This document shows positions 1 through 10,183 of a stretch of 64,000 bases of DNA, in pieces (positions within the stretch are counted from its first letter, which is position 1; each line of letters begins with the position of its first letter). The notes beneath the pieces were generated by a model. The model saw only the letters and a program-made list of their open reading frames with translations. It had not been told where the DNA came from and did not search any database. The stretch is taken from the NCBI RefSeq assembly GCF_004116465.1, contig NZ_PDJV01000007.1, positions 114,511 to 178,510 of the forward strand, in the 5' to 3' direction. The position numbers were made by a program, and so were the translations under genes. This stretch comes from Arcobacter sp. F2176 (GTDB taxonomy: Bacteria; Campylobacterota; Campylobacteria; Campylobacterales; Arcobacteraceae).

Positions 1-3000
1 TAGCTCCTGAATTTCTAACAGCAAATCGCTCCCCTACTGCTGCTCTTACATAAAGTTTTCCACCAGTTGCACCATACAGACAGGTATTACCAGCACCTGC
101 GAATTCTGGACCTTGGTGAGGAGTATTTACAATGATTTTACCACCATTCATACCTTTACCAACATAATCATTTGCTGCGCCATAAAGGTTGATATTCATC
201 CCTTTTGATAATAATGCACCCAAAGATTGTCCTGCAATTCCATTTAACTCAAAAGTAATAGAGTTATCAGGTAAACCTTTATCCCCATAATACTTAGCAA
301 TTTCACCAGAAATCAAAGTACCAAATGATCTATTTAAGTTACAAATAGTCTCTTTGATTTTAATTGGCATTTTAGGATTTTCTATTGTTCTATGAACTTT
401 TTTTAATAATGCTTTTTCAAACTCATTTTTATCATATGGCTCGTTTCTTAGCTTTTGACAGGTATCAACTCCATCTATTCTTCTTAATATATTTTGGAAA
501 TCAAATTTTTGAGCAAACTCATCATCAATTACTTTTAATAAGTCACTTCTTCCTACTATCTCTTCAATAGTTTTATACCCCAATGATGCAAGTATTTTTC
601 TAACATCTTCACCAATAAATGTGAAGTAAGAGATAAGTCTATCAACTGTACCTGTAAAAAATGCTCTTAAATCTTCATCTTGAGTAGCAACTCCCACAGA
701 ACATTTATTTGTATGACAAATTCTTAAAATCTTACAACCTAAAAGTGTAAGTGCTGCTGTTCCAAAGGCATAAGACTCAGCCCCTAACATTGCAGCTTTT
801 ACAACATCAAGTCCTGTTTTAAGTCCACCATCTGTTTGAAGATGAACAGATTCTCTTAAACTATTTGCTTTTAAGGCATTATGAGCTTCTGAAAGACCCA
901 TTTCCCAAGGATTACCTGTATGCTTAATAGATGTTAAAGGAGCAGCTCCTGTACCACCATCTGCACCTGAGATAACAATTCTATCAGCATATGCTTTTGC
1001 AACACCTGCTGCAATAGTTCCAACACCAATAGTTGATACTAATTTAACTGTGATTTTTGCCTCTGGATTGATTTGTTTTAAGTCAAAAATCAATTGAGCT
1101 AAATCTTCAATAGAATAAATATCATGGTGTGGTGGAGGAGAAATAAGAGTAACCCCTTCAACCGTATGTCTTAAACTTGCAATCAATGGAGTAACTTTGT
1201 GACCAGGTAACTGTCCACCTTCACCTGGTTTTGCTCCTTGTGCAACTTTGATTTGAATCTCTTGGGCACTTCTTAGATAACCTGGTGTTACACCAAATCT
1301 TCCAGAAGCAACTTGTTTGATTTTAGAGTTTTTGATTGTTCCAAATCTTTTTTGGTCTTCACCACCCTCACCTGAGTTACTCATACCACCAATTGTATTC
1401 ATAGCTGTAGCCATTGCTTCATGAGCTTCAGGAGAAATAGAACCCAAAGACATAGCAGCTGTTGCAAATCTTTTGAAAATATCTTCTAAAGATTCAACTT
1501 CATTAATATCAATTGCTTTTCTATCTGAATTAAATTCAAAAAAATCTCTAATGAATTTTTTATCTCTTGTTTCTACAAGAGTTCTTAAAGTGTCAAAATC
1601 TGTAATATCTTCTTTATCTTTTGCTTTTTTATTATGCATAGCATTTGTAGTTGCTGGACCATAATCATGATATTCACCACCATTAATATACTTATAAAAT
1701 CCACCTAGATTTAATGGGAACATATAAGTATCATCACAGTATGCATTAAAATGAATTTTTTCAATTCTTTCTTCAATATCGGCATAACCTAAACCTGCTA
1801 AATCAGAATGACTCCCATGAAAACAATCATTAATAATCTCATCACTTAGTCCAATTACATCAAATAGCGTTGAGTTTCTATATGAAGCTACTGTACAAAT
1901 ACCCATTTTAGACATGATTTTTAGTAATCCAGCATTTATTGATTTTAGAGTATTTTTAAGTAAAGCTTGCATTTCATATTTTGAAATTTCATTTCTACTA
2001 AATAACGAAACAACTGAACCGTACATCATATATGGGTAAATAGCTGTAACACCATAAGCTAAAAGAACAGCTGCCATATGAGGATCATAAACTTCACCAG
2101 TTACTGCTACTAATGATACTTGATGTCTAATACCAACTTCTAAAAGTTTTTTATTTAAGTATCCCACAACCATAGCAGCAGGCATAATTTTATTGTCTTT
2201 AGAACCTTTTCTATCATCTAAAATTATTACTGTTATATTATCTTCGTTAACTGATTTAATAACTTTTTGTGATAAAGTTTCTAATGAGGCTTTTAAATCA
2301 GTTTTAAAAGTAGTTGAGAAAACTTTATTTTTATATTGTGAATTATATCTTGGATTTGTACTATCTCCAAAAGATCTTAATACATCATATTTCTCTTTCA
2401 TTAAAATAGGACTTACAACTTTTAATCTTTTTGCGTACTCAGGTTTTTCATCTAAGATGTTATAAATAGGTCCAAATCCTGTTTCTAATGACATTACAAC
2501 TTTTTCTCTATATGGGTCAATTGGAGGGTTTGTAACTTGTGCAAATTTTTGTCTAAAATAATCAGTAAAATTTCTATTTACCTTTGAAAAACATGCCATT
2601 GGTGTATCATCACCCATAGATCCAACTGGTTCTTTGCCCTCTTTTGCCATAGGTTCAAGAACTTGATCTAATACTTCATATGTAATATTAAAATATTTTT
2701 GTTTTGTCTCAATATCTTTAACTTTATAATCGCTAGTATCTAAAAAAGATTCATCAATATACTCTTGAAGATATTCCATATCTTTTGTTAACCATTGTAC
2801 ATAATTTTGAGAAGATTTTAAATAATTATTTATATCTTCTTCTTTTAGGATTTTACCATGGTTAAGGTCTAATCCAATCATTTGACCTGACTGTAATCTA
2901 CCTCGTTCTAAAATATTGTTTTCATCAATTTCTAAAGTACCATATTCTGATGTAATATAAATCTTATGATTTTTTGTAATTACATATTTTGCTGGTCTTA

Positions 3001-4066
3001 ATCCATTTCTATCTATCAAACAACCAATATGTCTACCATCTGTTAAAGATATTGCAGCTGGACCATCCCAAGCTTCCATTGAAGTAGATCTGTATTCATA
3101 AAATGCTCTTAAATCAGAATCCATTTGTGGTGCATTTTGCCAAGGAGCAGGTACTAAACTTCTTGCAGCTTTGAAAAAATCTACTCCATTAGCAATCAAA
3201 AACTCGAACATGTTATCTAAAGATGCAGAATCAGACGAACCTGTTTGTAAAATAGGCAAGATTCTTTGTATCTCTTCATCACTAAATATTTCTGATTTTA
3301 CTAATTCTGATTTTACTTCAACATTAAATCTATTTGCTTCTACAGAGTTAATTTCTCCATTATGAGCTATTGCTCTAAATGGTTGAGCTAACTTCCATTT
3401 AGGAAGAGTATTTGTTGAAAATCGTTGATGAAATAAGGCAAATGAAATTTGAAAATCTTCATCTCTTAAATCAATATAAAAATGCTTAATATGTGTAGGC
3501 ATAATAAGCCCTTTATATGCGATTACTTTTGATGAGAATGTTGGAATATAAAAATCTTTATTATCTTTTAATTTATGCTCACACTCTTTTCTAGTAAGAT
3601 ATAACATTGCCTCAAATCTTTTTGATGACATTAAACTATTTGGTCTAACAAATACTTGTACAATATTTGGTAGGCTCTCCAAAGCTTGTTCACCAAGAGC
3701 TTCAGTATCAACAGGAACTTTTCTAGTCAATAATACTTTTAAATCATTTTTTTCACAAAATTCTATAAATGTTTCTAATTCTGAATCTTCACTTGTAAAT
3801 ATCATAGCTACAGCATATGTTTCAGGTAAGTCTATTCCTTCGTGAAAGGCAATTTTTCTCATAAATTTGTCAGGCATTGATAATAGTAAACCAGAACCAT
3901 CTCCAGTTTTACCATCAGCTGCCACTGCACCTCTGTGCATCATTCGCTCTAGTGAATGAATAGCATCTTCTAAGTTACTATGACTTGGTCTTTTTTTTAA
4001 ATCAGCAAGTAAACCAAAACCACAGTTATCTTTAAAAGATGTAAGTAAATCTAAATTACAACCCAT
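1..4066 (-). CDS. gltB: Glutamate synthase (NADPH) large subunit, 3' end outside window
   Basis: Makes glutamate from glutamine and 2-oxoglutarate together with the small subunit GltD. The ATG lies at 4066-4064 behind an AGGAC ribosome site, and about 1355 codons are visible. The family is usually near 1500 residues, so only the last part of the C-terminal beta-helix (GXGXG) domain is missing; the frame is still open at base 1, reading GERFAVRNSGA. The translated start reads MGCNLDLLTSFKDNCGFG; by homology the short propeptide is removed to leave Cys15 as the N-terminal nucleophile of the glutaminase domain. The 3Fe-4S cysteine motif GCKILRICHTNKCSVGVATQ is encoded around 682-741. The gene is divergent from the TRAP operon. 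Function is secure from motifs and length. Confidence 0.96.
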   Translation of the reverse strand, partial: MGCNLDLLTSFKDNCGFGLLADLKKRPSHSNLEDAIHSLERMMHRGAVAADGKTGDGSGLLLSMPDKFMRKIAFHEGIDLPETYAVAMIFTSEDSELETFIEFCEKNDLKVLLTRKVPVDTEALGEQALESLPNIVQVFVRPNSLMSSKRFEAMLYLTRKECEHKLKDNKDFYIPTFSSKVIAYKGLIMPTHIKHFYIDLRDEDFQISFALFHQRFSTNTLPKWKLAQPFRAIAHNGEINSVEANRFNVEVKSELVKSEIFSDEEIQRILPILQTGSSDSASLDNMFEFLIANGVDFFKAARSLVPAPWQNAPQMDSDLRAFYEYRSTSMEAWDGPAAISLTDGRHIGCLIDRNGLRPAKYVITKNHKIYITSEYGTLEIDENNILERGRLQSGQMIGLDLNHGKILKEEDINNYLKSSQNYVQWLTKDMEYLQEYIDESFLDTSDYKVKDIETKQKYFNITYEVLDQVLEPMAKEGKEPVGSMGDDTPMACFSKVNRNFTDYFRQKFAQVTNPPIDPYREKVVMSLETGFGPIYNILDEKPEYAKRLKVVSPILMKEKYDVLRSFGDSTNPRYNSQYKNKVFSTTFKTDLKASLETLSQKVIKSVNEDNITVIILDDRKGSKDNKIMPAAMVVGYLNKKLLEVGIRHQVSLVAVTGEVYDPHMAAVLLAYGVTAIYPYMMYGSVVSLFSRNEISKYEMQALLKNTLKSINAGLLKIMSKMGICTVASYRNSTLFDVIGLSDEIINDCFHGSHSDLAGLGYADIEERIEKIHFNAYCDDTYMFPLNLGGFYKYINGGEYHDYGPATTNAMHNKKAKDKEDITDFDTLRTLVETRDKKFIRDFFEFNSDRKAIDINEVESLEDIFKRFATAAMSLGSISPEAHEAMATAMNTIGGMSNSGEGGEDQKRFGTIKNSKIKQVASGRFGVTPGYLRSAQEIQIKVAQGAKPGEGGQLPGHKVTPLIASLRHTVEGVTLISPPPHHDIYSIEDLAQLIFDLKQINPEAKITVKLVSTIGVGTIAAGVAKAYADRIVISGADGGTGAAPLTSIKHTGNPWEMGLSEAHNALKANSLRESVHLQTDGGLKTGLDVVKAAMLGAESYAFGTAALTLLGCKILRICHTNKCSVGVATQDEDLRAFFTGTVDRLISYFTFIGEDVRKILASLGYKTIEEIVGRSDLLKVIDDEFAQKFDFQNILRRIDGVDTCQKLRNEPYDKNEFEKALLKKVHRTIENPKMPIKIKETICNLNRSFGTLISGEIAKYYGDKGLPDNSITFELNGIAGQSLGALLSKGMNINLYGAANDYVGKGMNGGKIIVNTPHQGPEFAGAGNTCLYGATGGKLYVRAAVGERFAVRNSGA

Positions 4067-4166
4067 TAACTGTCCTTTTAAAATTTTTTATTTATATTCC
4101 ATAAAAGAGAGGGAGTATACCTTGTCTTTATTTAAAAAAGGGTTAATATATTACCTTGTTTTTAGC

Positions 4167-4181
4167 ACTACTTAAGGTAGT
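4167..4181. promoter_or_regulatory. Short palindrome in the gltB/dctP intergenic region
   Basis: The dyad ACTAC-TTAAG-GTAGT lies 101 bp upstream of the gltB start, in the 274-bp gap between two divergent genes. It has the size of a regulator half-site pair, but the binding protein is unknown. The gap also holds a likely -10 box, TATACT, at 4307-4312 for the TRAP genes. Confidence 0.3.
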
Positions 4182-4340
4182 ACAAATTATATTTTTAAGA
4201 TTATAGTAAATAATTAAAAAATACAAAATGCTATTTTAATGCTACGCAAGCTTAAAATTTCTTTAATTTTTACATAAAAGTACATAACTTTGACATAATA
4301 TTTAATTATACTTTTTTTAACACATAATCAAGGAGATAAA

Positions 4341-5366
4341 ATGACAAAAAGCAATGGAATCCTGTTTACAGGTAAAAAATTTGTAATGGGAGCAGTAGCA
4401 AGTGCTTTATTAATGACTTCAGGTATGGCAGCAGACTATACACTTAAATTTTCACATGTTGTAAGTGCAAATACACCAAAAGGAAAAGCGGCCGATTTTT
4501 TTGAAAAAAGATTAGAAGAACTTTCTGGTGGTAAAATTGATGTTCAAGTTTATCCTTCTTCTCAACTTTACAATGATAGTGCTGTTCTTAAAGCCTTAAC
4601 TTTAGACTCTGTTCAAATGGCAGCACCATCTTTTTCTAAGTTTGGTAAAATTGTTCCTCAACTAGCACTATTTGATTTACCATTTTTATTTAATGATATT
4701 GATCAATTACATAGAGTTCAAGATGGACCAGTTGGTGAAAAATTAAAAGGATTAGTAACTGCAAAAGGTTTCGTAGCTTTAAACTTTTGGGATAATGGAT
4801 TCAAACAATTATCTTCATCTGAAAAACCACTTATTATGCCAAAAGATGCAGAAGGTCAAAAATTTAGAATCATGTCTTCTAAAGTTTTAGAAGCACAATT
4901 TAAAGCAGTTGGTGCAAATCCACAAATGATGCCTTTCTCTGAAGTTTATTCTGGTTTACAACAAGGTGTTATTGATGGTGCTGAAAATCCATTTTCAAAT
5001 ATTTGGACTAAAAAATTCCACGAAGTACAAAAATATCTAACTGTTTCAAACCATGGTTACCTAGGTTATTTAGTTGTAATGTCTAAAAAATTCTGGAAAT
5101 CATTACCTGAAGATTTACAAAAAAATGTTGTTCAAGCAATGAATGAAGCTACGCAAAAAGAAAGAGAGTATGCGCAAGAATTAAACGATTCTCAATTTGA
5201 AAAAATTAAAGAGTACGCAAAAACAACTGGAAAACTTGAAATTTATGAATTAACTCCTGAACAAAGAGCTGCTTGGAAAAAAGCTGTTAGTAAAATCTAC
5301 CCTGAATTTTATGATAAAAATTTAATTGGTAAAGATTTAATTGAAGGTGCTCTTAACACTAAATAA
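4341..5366 (+). CDS. dctP: TRAP transporter solute-binding protein, DctP family (soluble copy)
   Basis: Periplasmic binding component of a TRAP transporter, which captures organic acids, typically C4-dicarboxylates, for the DctQM permease. 341 residues. A Sec signal peptide covers about residues 1-30 and ends near SGMA/ADYTLKF. The family's ligand-carboxylate arginine is probably Arg176 in GQKFRIMSSK, followed by the conserved stretch QQGVIDGAENPFSN. The ribosome site AAGGAG precedes the ATG. The gene begins the operon dctP-dctP-dctQ-dctM. It is almost identical over its mature part to the next gene, so this locus holds a tandem duplication. The substrate cannot be read from sequence. Confidence 0.93.
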   Translation: MTKSNGILFTGKKFVMGAVASALLMTSGMAADYTLKFSHVVSANTPKGKAADFFEKRLEELSGGKIDVQVYPSSQLYNDSAVLKALTLDSVQMAAPSFSKFGKIVPQLALFDLPFLFNDIDQLHRVQDGPVGEKLKGLVTAKGFVALNFWDNGFKQLSSSEKPLIMPKDAEGQKFRIMSSKVLEAQFKAVGANPQMMPFSEVYSGLQQGVIDGAENPFSNIWTKKFHEVQKYLTVSNHGYLGYLVVMSKKFWKSLPEDLQKNVVQAMNEATQKEREYAQELNDSQFEKIKEYAKTTGKLEIYELTPEQRAAWKKAVSKIYPEFYDKNLIGKDLIEGALNTK

Positions 5367-5386
5367 TTTTTATCTTCAACACTTTT

Positions 5387-5411
5387 ATATCGTCGGTTTT
5401 ACCGATGATAT
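5387..5411 (+). promoter_or_regulatory. Hairpin between the two dctP copies
   Basis: Arms ATATCGTCGG and CCGATGATAT pair with one G-T wobble around a 5-base loop, about 20 bp after the first dctP stop. There is no strong T-run after it, so it is more likely an mRNA-stabilising or attenuating stem than a complete terminator. It could set a higher level of the first binding protein relative to the downstream genes (inference). Confidence 0.4.
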
Positions 5412-5526
5412 AGACACCTCAAAATTCAAAATAATATTCAAAAAATTTATAAATTTATACACAAAAAGACATAAGATATACATAATATTTTATTATAATT
5501 AATTATAATCACAAAAGGAGAAATAT

Positions 5527-6582
5527 ATGAAAATCACTATAAAAAGTTTAATAATTAGTGCAACTCTTGGTTCACTATTATTTACTGGTTGTGGAGATAC
5601 AAAAGTGGAAGATAAAAAGCCTTCTTCAAAAACTGAAAATGCTGGACCTGAATATACACTTAAATTTTCACATGTTGTAAGTGCGAATACACCAAAAGGA
5701 AAAGCGGCCGATTTTTTTGAAAAAAGACTAGAAGAGCTTTCTGGTGGTAAAATTGATGTTCAAGTTTATCCCTCTTCTCAACTTTATAAAGATAATGCAG
5801 TTCTAAAAGCTTTAACTTTAAATTCTGTTCAAATGGCAGCACCATCTTTTTCTAAGTTTGGTAAAATTGTTCCTCAACTAGCACTATTTGATTTACCATT
5901 TTTATTTAATGATATTGACCAATTACATAGAGTTCAAGACGGAAGTGTAGGTCAAAAATTAAAACAAATGATTGATGATAAAGGCTACATTGCATTAAAC
6001 TTTTGGGATAATGGATTTAAACAATTTTCTTCATCAAAAGTACCAATAATCATGCCAAAAGATGCAGAAGGTCAAAAATTTAGAATCATGTCTTCTAAAG
6101 TTTTAGAAGCACAATTTAAAGCAGTTGGTGCAAATCCACAAATGATGCCTTTCTCTGAAGTTTATTCTGGTTTACAACAAGGTGTTATTGATGGTGCTGA
6201 AAATCCATTTTCAAACATTTGGACTAAAAAATTCCATGAAGTACAAAAATATCTAACTGTTTCAAATCATGGGTACCTAGGTTATTTAGTTGTAATGTCT
6301 AAAAAGTTCTGGGAATCATTACCTGAAGATTTACAAAAAAATGTTGTTCAAGCTATGAATGAGGCTACAATTAAAGAAAGAGAATATGCTCAAGAATTAA
6401 ATAATTCTCAATTTGAAAAAATTAAAGAGTATGCAAAAACAACTGGAAAACTTGAAATATTCGAATTAAGTCCTGAACAAAGAGCTGCTTGGAAAGAAGC
6501 TGTTAGTAAAATCTACCCTGAATTTTATGATAAAGATTTAATAGGTGAAGATTTAATTAATGATGCTCTTAATACAAAATAA
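5527..6582 (+). CDS. dctP: TRAP transporter solute-binding protein, DctP family (lipoprotein copy)
   Basis: Second binding protein of the TRAP system, 351 residues. Its N-terminus differs completely from the first copy: a lipoprotein signal with lipobox LFTGC places the mature Cys at residue 22, followed by a charged linker to about residue 42. From YTLKFSHVV onward it is nearly the same as the upstream copy; differences cluster around residues 134-162 and at the C-terminal end. The upstream DNA also resembles that of the first copy (shared CATAATATTT element), so the duplication probably included the promoter. RBS AAAGGAG. A membrane-anchored DctP beside a soluble twin is uncommon. Binding fold certain; division of labour unknown. 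Confidence 0.92.
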   Translation: MKITIKSLIISATLGSLLFTGCGDTKVEDKKPSSKTENAGPEYTLKFSHVVSANTPKGKAADFFEKRLEELSGGKIDVQVYPSSQLYKDNAVLKALTLNSVQMAAPSFSKFGKIVPQLALFDLPFLFNDIDQLHRVQDGSVGQKLKQMIDDKGYIALNFWDNGFKQFSSSKVPIIMPKDAEGQKFRIMSSKVLEAQFKAVGANPQMMPFSEVYSGLQQGVIDGAENPFSNIWTKKFHEVQKYLTVSNHGYLGYLVVMSKKFWESLPEDLQKNVVQAMNEATIKEREYAQELNNSQFEKIKEYAKTTGKLEIFELSPEQRAAWKEAVSKIYPEFYDKDLIGEDLINDALNTK

Positions 6583-6594
6583 AATGGAGATATT

Positions 6595-7221
6595 ATGATA
6601 ATAAGACTTCTAAGTAAAGCAATAGGTCACATTAACCAAAAAATAGCTGTATTTGGTATGGTTATTGGAGTTTCTATTGCATTTGTTAATGTTGTAGCAA
6701 GATATGTTTTTGATGCATCATTAACTTGGGCAACAGAATTAAGTGTCGATTTATTATTATGGAGTGCTTTTTTTGGAGCAGCTTATTGCTTTAAAAAAGA
6801 TGCACATATTGCAGTTACTATTCTTTTAGATAGTATGCCTTCAAAAGTTGCAAAAGGAATGCTACTTATTTCTCATCTAGTTACATTAGTATTTTTAGTT
6901 GCTGTTTCTTATTATGGACTTCAATACATTACTCAAGTAGTTTATCCTTTAGATGAAAGATCAATTGATTTATGGAATCTTCCTATGTGGATAGTTTATT
7001 TAGTTATTCCAGTTTCATTTCTTTTTGGAGCTTTTAGAGTTGCAGAAAGAATTCACGCAATTTTATCAACAAATCATGAAAATATATTAAAAGAGAGTGA
7101 AGCTGAACAAGTTTTAGCAGGTATGGGAATGGGTGCTAAAGAGCATAAAGATAATGAAAATGTTAAACATCTAAATGAGATGGTTAAAGAAGTTGAAAAG
7201 AAAACAGGAGGAATGCTATGA
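6595..7221 (+). CDS. dctQ: TRAP transporter small permease subunit DctQ
   Basis: Small four-helix membrane subunit that pairs with DctM to form the TRAP permease. 208 residues. Hydrophobic segments lie at about 15-37, 50-67, 84-108 and 127-147, with the typical family stretch ATELSVDLLLWSAFFGAAY in helix 2. The C-terminal 45 residues are polar and charged (ending EVEKKTGGML), longer than in many DctQ proteins. It starts 12 bp after the dctP stop and overlaps dctM by 4 bp (ATGA), so translation is coupled. Confidence 0.92.
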   Translation: MIIRLLSKAIGHINQKIAVFGMVIGVSIAFVNVVARYVFDASLTWATELSVDLLLWSAFFGAAYCFKKDAHIAVTILLDSMPSKVAKGMLLISHLVTLVFLVAVSYYGLQYITQVVYPLDERSIDLWNLPMWIVYLVIPVSFLFGAFRVAERIHAILSTNHENILKESEAEQVLAGMGMGAKEHKDNENVKHLNEMVKEVEKKTGGML

Positions 7222-8501
7222 GTATAGCTGTATTATTTGGAATATTTTTCTTTTTAGTACTTATTGGAGCTCCAATTGCTATTTGTTTAGGGGCTGCTAC
7301 ATTTACTACAATGATGTTATTTACTCCAATATCACCTATTGAAGTTTCTTCAATGATGTTCGAGAAAGTTGATCATTATTCACTTATGGCAATTCCAATG
7401 TTTATTCTAGCTGGTAACTTACTGAGTAAGGGAAGTGCCGCGCAGAGAATTATTGAATTTGCTAAGTCAATTGTAGGGCACTTACCAGGTGGATTACCTA
7501 TTTCAGCTATTTTCGCATCTATAATTTTTGCTGCTGTTTCTGGTTCTTCTCCTGCAACTGTTGTTGCTATTGGTTCTATTATGTTTGGTGCTATTATGCA
7601 AGCTGGTTACCCTAAAAAGTATGCTGTTGGTACTATTGCAACTGCTGGAAGTTTAGGTATTTTAATTCCACCTTCAATTGTATTAATCGTATATGGTGTT
7701 ACAGCTGAAGTTTCAATTGGAAGACTTTTTATGGCAGGTGTTGTTCCCGGTATTTTATTAGGAATCATGCTTATGGTTGTTACATATATAGGAGCTGTTA
7801 GATTAGGATTTCAAAGAGAAGAACCTCAGCCTTTTAAAGTAAGACTTGCAAAAATGAAAGATGCATCATGGGGACTTATGACAATTGTTATTGTAATAGG
7901 TGGTATCTATGGTGGTATCTTTACTCCAACTGAAGCTGCTGCTGTTGCTGCTGTTTGGGCATTCTTTATTTCTGTATTCATTTATAAAGATATTAAATTA
8001 TCTGAATTTTATACAACAACACTAGAATCAGCTAAAACAACTGCAATGATTATGTTTATTATTGCAAATGCAATGTTATTTGCTCACTTCTTAACTATTG
8101 AGAATATTCCACAAATGATTACAAATGCATTAGTTGAAGCAAATGTTGATAAATATATGTTCTTACTTATGGTGAATGTTCTTTTAATTATCGCTGGGTC
8201 ATTTATGGAACCTAGTGCAATTATTATGATTATGGTACCTTTATTACTTCCAGTTGCTGTTGCACTTGGAATTGATCCTATTCACTTTGGTATTGTTATT
8301 ACTATCAATATGGAGCTTGGAATGGTTTCTCCACCTGTTGGTTTAAACTTATTTGTTACATCAGGACTTACAGGAATGTCTATAAAAGATGTTATAGTTG
8401 CCACTTTACCTTGGACATTGACTATCTTTGTAGGACTAATGCTGGTTACTTATATACCAGAAATTGCCCTATTCTTACCAAATTTGATGTATGGTGGATG
8501 A
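7218..8501 (+). CDS. dctM: TRAP transporter large permease subunit DctM
   Basis: Large membrane subunit that carries out Na+-driven solute import with DctQ. 427 residues, almost wholly hydrophobic with about 12 membrane segments, the normal length for DctM. Family signatures include AAVSGSSPATVVAIGSIM, LGILIPPSIVLIVYGV and GMVSPPVGLNLFV. It is the last gene of the operon and is followed by a strong terminator. The sensor kinase and regulator next door are probably its controllers (inference from position and the Cache sensor). Confidence 0.95.
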   Translation: MSIAVLFGIFFFLVLIGAPIAICLGAATFTTMMLFTPISPIEVSSMMFEKVDHYSLMAIPMFILAGNLLSKGSAAQRIIEFAKSIVGHLPGGLPISAIFASIIFAAVSGSSPATVVAIGSIMFGAIMQAGYPKKYAVGTIATAGSLGILIPPSIVLIVYGVTAEVSIGRLFMAGVVPGILLGIMLMVVTYIGAVRLGFQREEPQPFKVRLAKMKDASWGLMTIVIVIGGIYGGIFTPTEAAAVAAVWAFFISVFIYKDIKLSEFYTTTLESAKTTAMIMFIIANAMLFAHFLTIENIPQMITNALVEANVDKYMFLLMVNVLLIIAGSFMEPSAIIMIMVPLLLPVAVALGIDPIHFGIVITINMELGMVSPPVGLNLFVTSGLTGMSIKDVIVATLPWTLTIFVGLMLVTYIPEIALFLPNLMYGG

Positions 8502-8520
8502 TAAATAATTCAATAAAACA

Positions 8521-8553
8521 AAAAAGGGATAGAAACTTTTCTATCCCTTTTTT
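8521..8553 (+). terminator. Rho-independent terminator of the TRAP operon
   Basis: A perfect stem, AAAGGGATAGAAA paired with TTTCTATCCCTTT around a very short loop, runs into a T tract. It lies 20 bp after dctM and can also serve the convergent kinase gene, because the A-run on the left becomes a T-run on the other strand. Confidence 0.9.
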
Positions 8554-8572
8554 TATGTGAATATTTTCTTAA

Positions 8573-10126
8573 TTATTTAGGAACAGTAATTACAAATTTT
8601 GCACCATTTTTTGTATTACGAACTCTTAGTTTACCTTTCATATTTTTATCAATAATTATTTTTGACATATATAGACCAATACCTGTTCCATCACTATCAC
8701 TTTTTGTTGTGAAATATGGTTCAAATATTTTACTTTTAGGATTTACTTTTACTCCCTCACCATTATCTTCTATAGATAAGAGAATGTAATTTCCCTGCTC
8801 TTCAGCATAGATTTTAATAATTGGATTTTCAATATTATTTTGGATTAAAACATCTTTTGCATTTGAAATTATATTTAATAATACTTGTTCGTATTCGTTG
8901 AGAAATGTATTTAATTTTAAATCATCTCCTACATCGATTTGAACATTTATGTTATTATATTTCAAGGCTGATGATATTATGGTCATAACTGAATTGATTG
9001 CATCTTTTAAATAAAACTCTTCTTTATCTTTTGTTGGCATAAAGAAATTTCTAAAGTCATCAATAGTATGAGACATATAATCCAATACAACTTCTGCTTC
9101 TTTAGATTTTTTATCCATTGTTTCTTTATCTAATTTATCCATACCATGTTTAAATTTTATGTTCATAAATATTGAAGAGAGTTCAGATAGTGGTTGTCTC
9201 CATTGGTGAGCAATATTTGATATCATTTCACCCAAAGCAATAAACTTAGATTTTTGCACAAGTAATTGTTCATGCTCTCTATTTTTTTCTAACTCATCAG
9301 AAACTCTTTTTTCTAAAGTCTCATTCAACTCAATTAGTGCATCAGATTTTGCTTTCACTTTTTCCCTATACTCTTTAAAAAAGTCATCAATTCTTTCACT
9401 TAGAAGTATAGTTAAAACAATTCCTATAGATAAAAATAGTACAAATAATAATACAGTTTGTATTATTTGAGTTTTAACCCTACTTTTTAAATCTTCTTTT
9501 TTCTTAGCAATATCTTTTTCAATGTCATCTGTATAAACTCCAACAGCTATAACCCAATTCCAAGTTGGATAAAGTTTAAAATAGGTAATTTTTTGTCTTA
9601 CTTGATCAGAAGAGAATTTTTTATATACATATTGGGTAAAAGATTCCCCTTTAACCTTTATATCATTTAAAAAATCTTGTCTAAATTTCTTTCCATTTGC
9701 ATCTTCATAATTTGCTGAAATAACTGTTCCTACAATATCCAATCTATTTGGATTGACTAATAGTTTTGCAAACTTATCACCCCCATTAAAATCCAAAATT
9801 TCATATACAAAAATATAATTACTTCTTTCCCTTTCAAAGGAAATATTATTTAAAAGTCTTATTGTCTCTTCTTTTAATTCTTCTTCTGTGCTACCGCTTT
9901 TCGTAGCATTGTAATTTATAATATCAATTACAACATTTATCTCTTTTTTTAGAAGAGCTTTTTGATGTGAATAGTAATCATGAACAAACTTATTTAACTC
10001 CATATCAAAGTCAGCGTAAGTATTTTTTACATAAAAATATGATATAAGAGTTATCATAGTTGTCATAATAACTATAAATATATATATGATTATTCTGGAT
10101 ATGTTTTTTTCGGTTACAAAACGCAA
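8573..10126 (-). CDS. Cache-domain sensor histidine kinase
   Basis: Membrane sensor kinase of 517 residues. A membrane segment at about 10-32 and another near 220-242 enclose a periplasmic Cache-type sensor; the stretch TYFKLYPTWNWVIAVGVY is typical of single Cache domains. A coiled coil follows, then the HisKA domain with phosphoacceptor His307 in IAHQWRQP, and an HATPase domain with N box LLNIISNAKD, G1 EDNGEG and G2 DGTGIGLYMSK. It is divergent from a response regulator gene 57 bp away and convergent with the TRAP operon. A role in sensing the TRAP substrate, as in DctB/DctD-like pairs, is an inference from location. The catalytic residues appear intact. Confidence 0.9.
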   Translation of the reverse strand: MRFVTEKNISRIIIYIFIVIMTTMITLISYFYVKNTYADFDMELNKFVHDYYSHQKALLKKEINVVIDIINYNATKSGSTEEELKEETIRLLNNISFERERSNYIFVYEILDFNGGDKFAKLLVNPNRLDIVGTVISANYEDANGKKFRQDFLNDIKVKGESFTQYVYKKFSSDQVRQKITYFKLYPTWNWVIAVGVYTDDIEKDIAKKKEDLKSRVKTQIIQTVLLFVLFLSIGIVLTILLSERIDDFFKEYREKVKAKSDALIELNETLEKRVSDELEKNREHEQLLVQKSKFIALGEMISNIAHQWRQPLSELSSIFMNIKFKHGMDKLDKETMDKKSKEAEVVLDYMSHTIDDFRNFFMPTKDKEEFYLKDAINSVMTIISSALKYNNINVQIDVGDDLKLNTFLNEYEQVLLNIISNAKDVLIQNNIENPIIKIYAEEQGNYILLSIEDNGEGVKVNPKSKIFEPYFTTKSDSDGTGIGLYMSKIIIDKNMKGKLRVRNTKNGAKFVITVPK

Positions 10127-10183
10127 ATTTACTCCATTTTTTTAATTATATATTTTAACATATCTTTTATTACAAGGTATCCT

